A stretch of DNA of 64,000 bases from an uncultured Saprospiraceae bacterium. Its GTDB lineage: Bacteria; Bacteroidota; Bacteroidia; Chitinophagales; Saprospiraceae. The first letter of the stretch is position 1; each line of letters begins with the position of its first letter. The position numbers and the translations under genes were made by a program. Below the pieces are notes generated by a model. That model was not told the DNA's origin. It worked only from the letters and a program-made list of their open reading frames with translations, and made no database searches. Below are positions 61,802-64,000 of this stretch, in pieces. The stretch covers positions 1 through 64,000 of the forward strand of contig CAKZUK010000061.1 of assembly GCA_937921775.1 (NCBI GenBank). Reading direction: 5' to 3'.

Positions 61802-63076
61802 TTAAGAATGCTTTTTTAGCTCGCTGCGGACATCTGTTGTTTCAAAGTAGGTGAAATAAATAGTGGCTAATAGTGCGACTAAAAAATAAGCGCAAATCAT
61901 TGCCGTGCCTCCAGTTAAGTAATTGTCGATATTAAACCAACCTTCAAGGCGATACACCAAAGAAAATCCGACTAGTAGTTTTAGTAATTCTGTAAAAACG
62001 GCAAGCGGATTTCGATCCATCAAAGTGGTGAATGAAAAAATAGAGATGGCTAAAAAACCACCACCTAGCAAGATATCTGTAAAACTAAAATCAGCCAACT
62101 GATTAAAAAGATACAACATCAAGAAGAAGTGAATGAAAAGTTGAAGCCACGACCATGTTTTTAATAAAGCGGATGAAGCGGTCTCATACTTTTTTTGAGT
62201 ATAAGGATCATCAACAAAAAAGACGGGAAATTTTTCGGCAACATCAGCAGGACGCCAGCCGGTAGGCATAAACCAAATTCGAATTTTGTCCCACCATTTT
62301 TCGGCCCGCCAAGCATCTGTAACTAATAAGTAAAAATGTTGTAGATTAATAAGAATAGGATTCCAAGTTTGTGCAGGTCGTTTCACACCATACACAGGAG
62401 GGACTTCTTTTAGTTCTTTTTGAAATGTTCCAAACAATTTGTCCCAAACGATAAAAATTTCTGAAAAATTCCGATCCATGTATTCAGCGTTGATGGCATG
62501 ATGAACCCGATGATGAGATGGGGTAACGATAAGGTATTCTAAAATACCCATTTGACCAATCAAGCGAGTGTGATACCAAAATTGTGCAAACAAATGCAAG
62601 GGGGCAATGATGGCAATTACTTTAGCAGGAATGCCAATAAATGCCATTGGAATATACAAAAAGAAAAAGACGCCAAAAACTGCGGAGACATTTTGCCGCA
62701 AGGCACAGGATAAATTATATTCCTCGCTGCTATGGTGTACAATGTGTCGGTTCCAAAATAAATTAATTTTATGCTCAAATCGATGTCTCCAATAGCCCGC
62801 AAAATCTTTTCCAATAAAAGCAAGCACATAAAGCCAAATTTCTGATTCAATAGTATAGATCGCAAAGTGATCGACCAGCCAGCTATAGCTAACAATCACA
62901 ACCGTCAAACCCAACACATCTCTAATTGTATTCGTCATTCCTGAGCTCAAGCTGGAAATCATGTCCATGTGACGATTGACCTTGATTCCCATGAAATAAC
63001 TGGCGATCCACTCAATTGAGATCAGTGCGAGGAAGAAAGGAATGGCATAGTTGAGTACAGCTATGTAGCTTTCCAT
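61802..63076 (-). CDS. Sterol desaturase / fatty acid hydroxylase family protein
   Basis: The 424-aa protein has several TM helices and the eight-His di-iron motif: H98RFEH102 (HxxxH), H111IVHH115 (HxxHH) and H188HRVHH193 (HxxHH). This is the fatty acid hydroxylase / sterol desaturase superfamily signature. The N-terminal half contains the catalytic part; the C-terminal (about 270-424) holds extra TM helices found in the Bacteroidota group. Known members hydroxylate or desaturate lipids, sterols or carotenoids at the membrane using O2. The substrate is not clear. It is divergent from pheS. Confidence 0.92.
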   Translation of the reverse strand: MESYIAVLNYAIPFFLALISIEWIASYFMGIKVNRHMDMISSLSSGMTNTIRDVLGLTVVIVSYSWLVDHFAIYTIESEIWLYVLAFIGKDFAGYWRHRFEHKINLFWNRHIVHHSSEEYNLSCALRQNVSAVFGVFFFLYIPMAFIGIPAKVIAIIAPLHLFAQFWYHTRLIGQMGILEYLIVTPSHHRVHHAINAEYMDRNFSEIFIVWDKLFGTFQKELKEVPPVYGVKRPAQTWNPILINLQHFYLLVTDAWRAEKWWDKIRIWFMPTGWRPADVAEKFPVFFVDDPYTQKKYETASSALLKTWSWLQLFIHFFLMLYLFNQLADFSFTDILLGGGFLAISIFSFTTLMDRNPLAVFTELLKLLVGFSLVYRLEGWFNIDNYLTGGTAMICAYFLVALLATIYFTYFETTDVRSELKKHS

Positions 63077-63463
63077 ATGGGTGGTTTTAATAATTTAGGT
63101 ATAAAAGAAAACATTGTCATTCTCTGAGGATGAAACTAGTCGGATAAGTATTATGAGTACAACTTAAGGTTTCAACTCTATTTTTCTTCTTCGACTCGTT
63201 TCACTCGCTCGGAATGATAACTTAATCGAGTTTGCTTAGTCGTTCGATTCCGTCGTCGCTCAGAACGGCAGCCGATCCAAGGTACAAACTTAGAAAAGGA
63301 AATTTTTACTTCCAAAATGAAAACTTTCACCTCTGAGTAAATTATTTTTCCAAAAAAGTTGTTCTAAAACCACAAAAAGGCCGTACAAAGAGAGATTAAG
63401 GCGAAACTGGAACCTAAACTTCTTTTTTATTACCTTTGCAGCTTCCACAAAACAAGAAATCAT
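63077..63463. other. Divergent intergenic region, sterol desaturase / pheS
   Basis: Within these 387 bases the stretch near 63190-63275 is GC-richer and contains short direct motifs (ttcgactcgtttcactcgctc, and tcgattccgtcgtcgctcag) that look like a remnant of a dispersed repeat. The rest is AT-rich and should contain both promoters. No RNA gene was seen. Confidence 0.45.
63433..63440 (+). promoter_or_regulatory. Candidate -7 box for pheS
   Basis: TACCTTTG fits TAnnTTTG and lies 23 bases before the ATG, predicting a short leader of about 17 bases. A -33 box at standard distance is not clear. Confidence 0.4.
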
Positions 63464-64000
63464 GTCAGCAGAAATATTCGAAAAAGTTAAGCAAGTTATA
63501 GCACAAATTGAATCAGCAAGTCCACAGTCAAAAGAGGAGGTGGAAGCATTCCGTATTCGCTATTTGGGATCTAAGAACGAGATAAAGCCGCTCATGGGCG
63601 AAATGCGAAATATTCCAAATGAAGAGAAGAAGGCTTTTGGCCAGCTAGTGAATGAAGCAAAGGCTGTTGCTGAAGCAAAATATAATGCATTGAAAGAAGG
63701 TGCAGAATCTGCTGCGGAGGAGGCAACTGCTGGTGACATTGACCTCACGGCTCCTGCTGTAACCGAAGAGTTGGGCAGTCGCCACCCTATCAGCGTTACT
63801 CAAAATCGGATTATCGAAATTTTTGGGAGAATAGGCTTTAAAGTTGCGGAAGATCGTGAGATCGAAGACGATTGGCACAACTTCTCCGCAATGAATACGC
63901 CAGAAGATCACCCGGCTCGTGATATGCAAGACACCTTTTATCTAAAGGACAGTACTTCCATGTTGCTACGAACGCATACCTCATCGGTGCAGGCACGTAC
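63464..64000 (+). CDS. pheS: Phenylalanyl-tRNA synthetase alpha subunit, 3' end cut
   Basis: The frame from ATG 63464 runs to the window edge and gives about 179 residues of a protein normally of about 330-340. The N-terminal coiled coil (about 1-90) binds tRNA-Phe; it is followed by IDLTAPAVTEELGSRHPISV, the usual join to the class II catalytic domain, and RIGFKVAEDREIEDDWHNFS and DTFYLKDSTSMLLRTHTSSV, which includes the start of motif 2. Role: with PheT, charging of tRNA-Phe. pheT is not visible and lies beyond the edge or elsewhere. Confidence 0.98.

Overview
The window is AT-rich chromosomal DNA from a member of the Bacteroidota, most likely a marine or activated-sludge type Saprospirales/Saprospiraceae bacterium. 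The evidence is a TonB-dependent receptor with an N-terminal CarboxypepD_reg domain, PorV/PorQ-family and type IX secretion (T9SS) C-terminal domains, a complete MoxR-DUF58-Bat (aerotolerance) operon, a CarB without the C-terminal MGS domain, many SPII lipoproteins with a Bacteroidota-style lipobox, and TAnnTTTG-like -7 promoter boxes. The family and order assignment is inference from protein content; no rRNA or tRNA gene was found to confirm it.

Layout. 1-12.5 kb: a truncated Na+/solute symporter, a large GAF-domain protein, AMP nucleosidase, a GT-C type membrane glycosyltransferase-like protein, carB, a lipoprotein and a SerA-like dehydrogenase. 12.5-22.4 kb: a three-gene surface/secretion block (TonB-dependent receptor, 1356-aa secreted protein with a T9SS-like C-terminus, PorV/PorQ-like outer-membrane protein), closed by a strong terminator. 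22.5-31.7 kb: greA-HIT, convergent ruvC, an overlapping flippase-like/DUF3108/GHMP-kinase operon, cysS, an M28 glutaminyl-cyclase-like lipoprotein and an ALDH8-like dehydrogenase. 31.7-43.8 kb: a GH3 + beta-lactamase-type fusion, a LolC/E-type permease, a small conserved protein, two tandem cyclophilin lipoproteins (the second with a PKD domain), polyphosphate glucokinase, a degenerate M48 lipoprotein, a TPR protein, an EamA transporter and an unknown secreted protein. 44.0-54.0 kb: the Bat operon (moxR, inserted DUF3298-type protein, DUF58, BatD-like membrane protein, batA, batB, batC with a poly-Gln tail, a short BatD-like protein, batD). 54.0-64.0 kb: a UvrD-type helicase-nuclease, a 59-aa membrane/zinc-finger protein, a lipoprotein, a T9SS-secreted reprolysin-like protease, a sterol-desaturase-family hydroxylase and the start of pheS.

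Non-coding DNA is notable. There are two dispersed intergenic repeat families (a GAATTA-rich inverted element and a cagcgaagcggtctc-type element), one 24-bp exact repeat shared by the carB and lolE-like upstream regions, and several good hairpins and terminators. I see no CRISPR array, insertion sequence, prophage, tRNA or rRNA gene. The most attractive candidate for an under-described system is the receptor / giant secreted protein / PorV-like block; second is the expanded Bat operon with its inserted duplicated-domain protein and truncated BatD copy.
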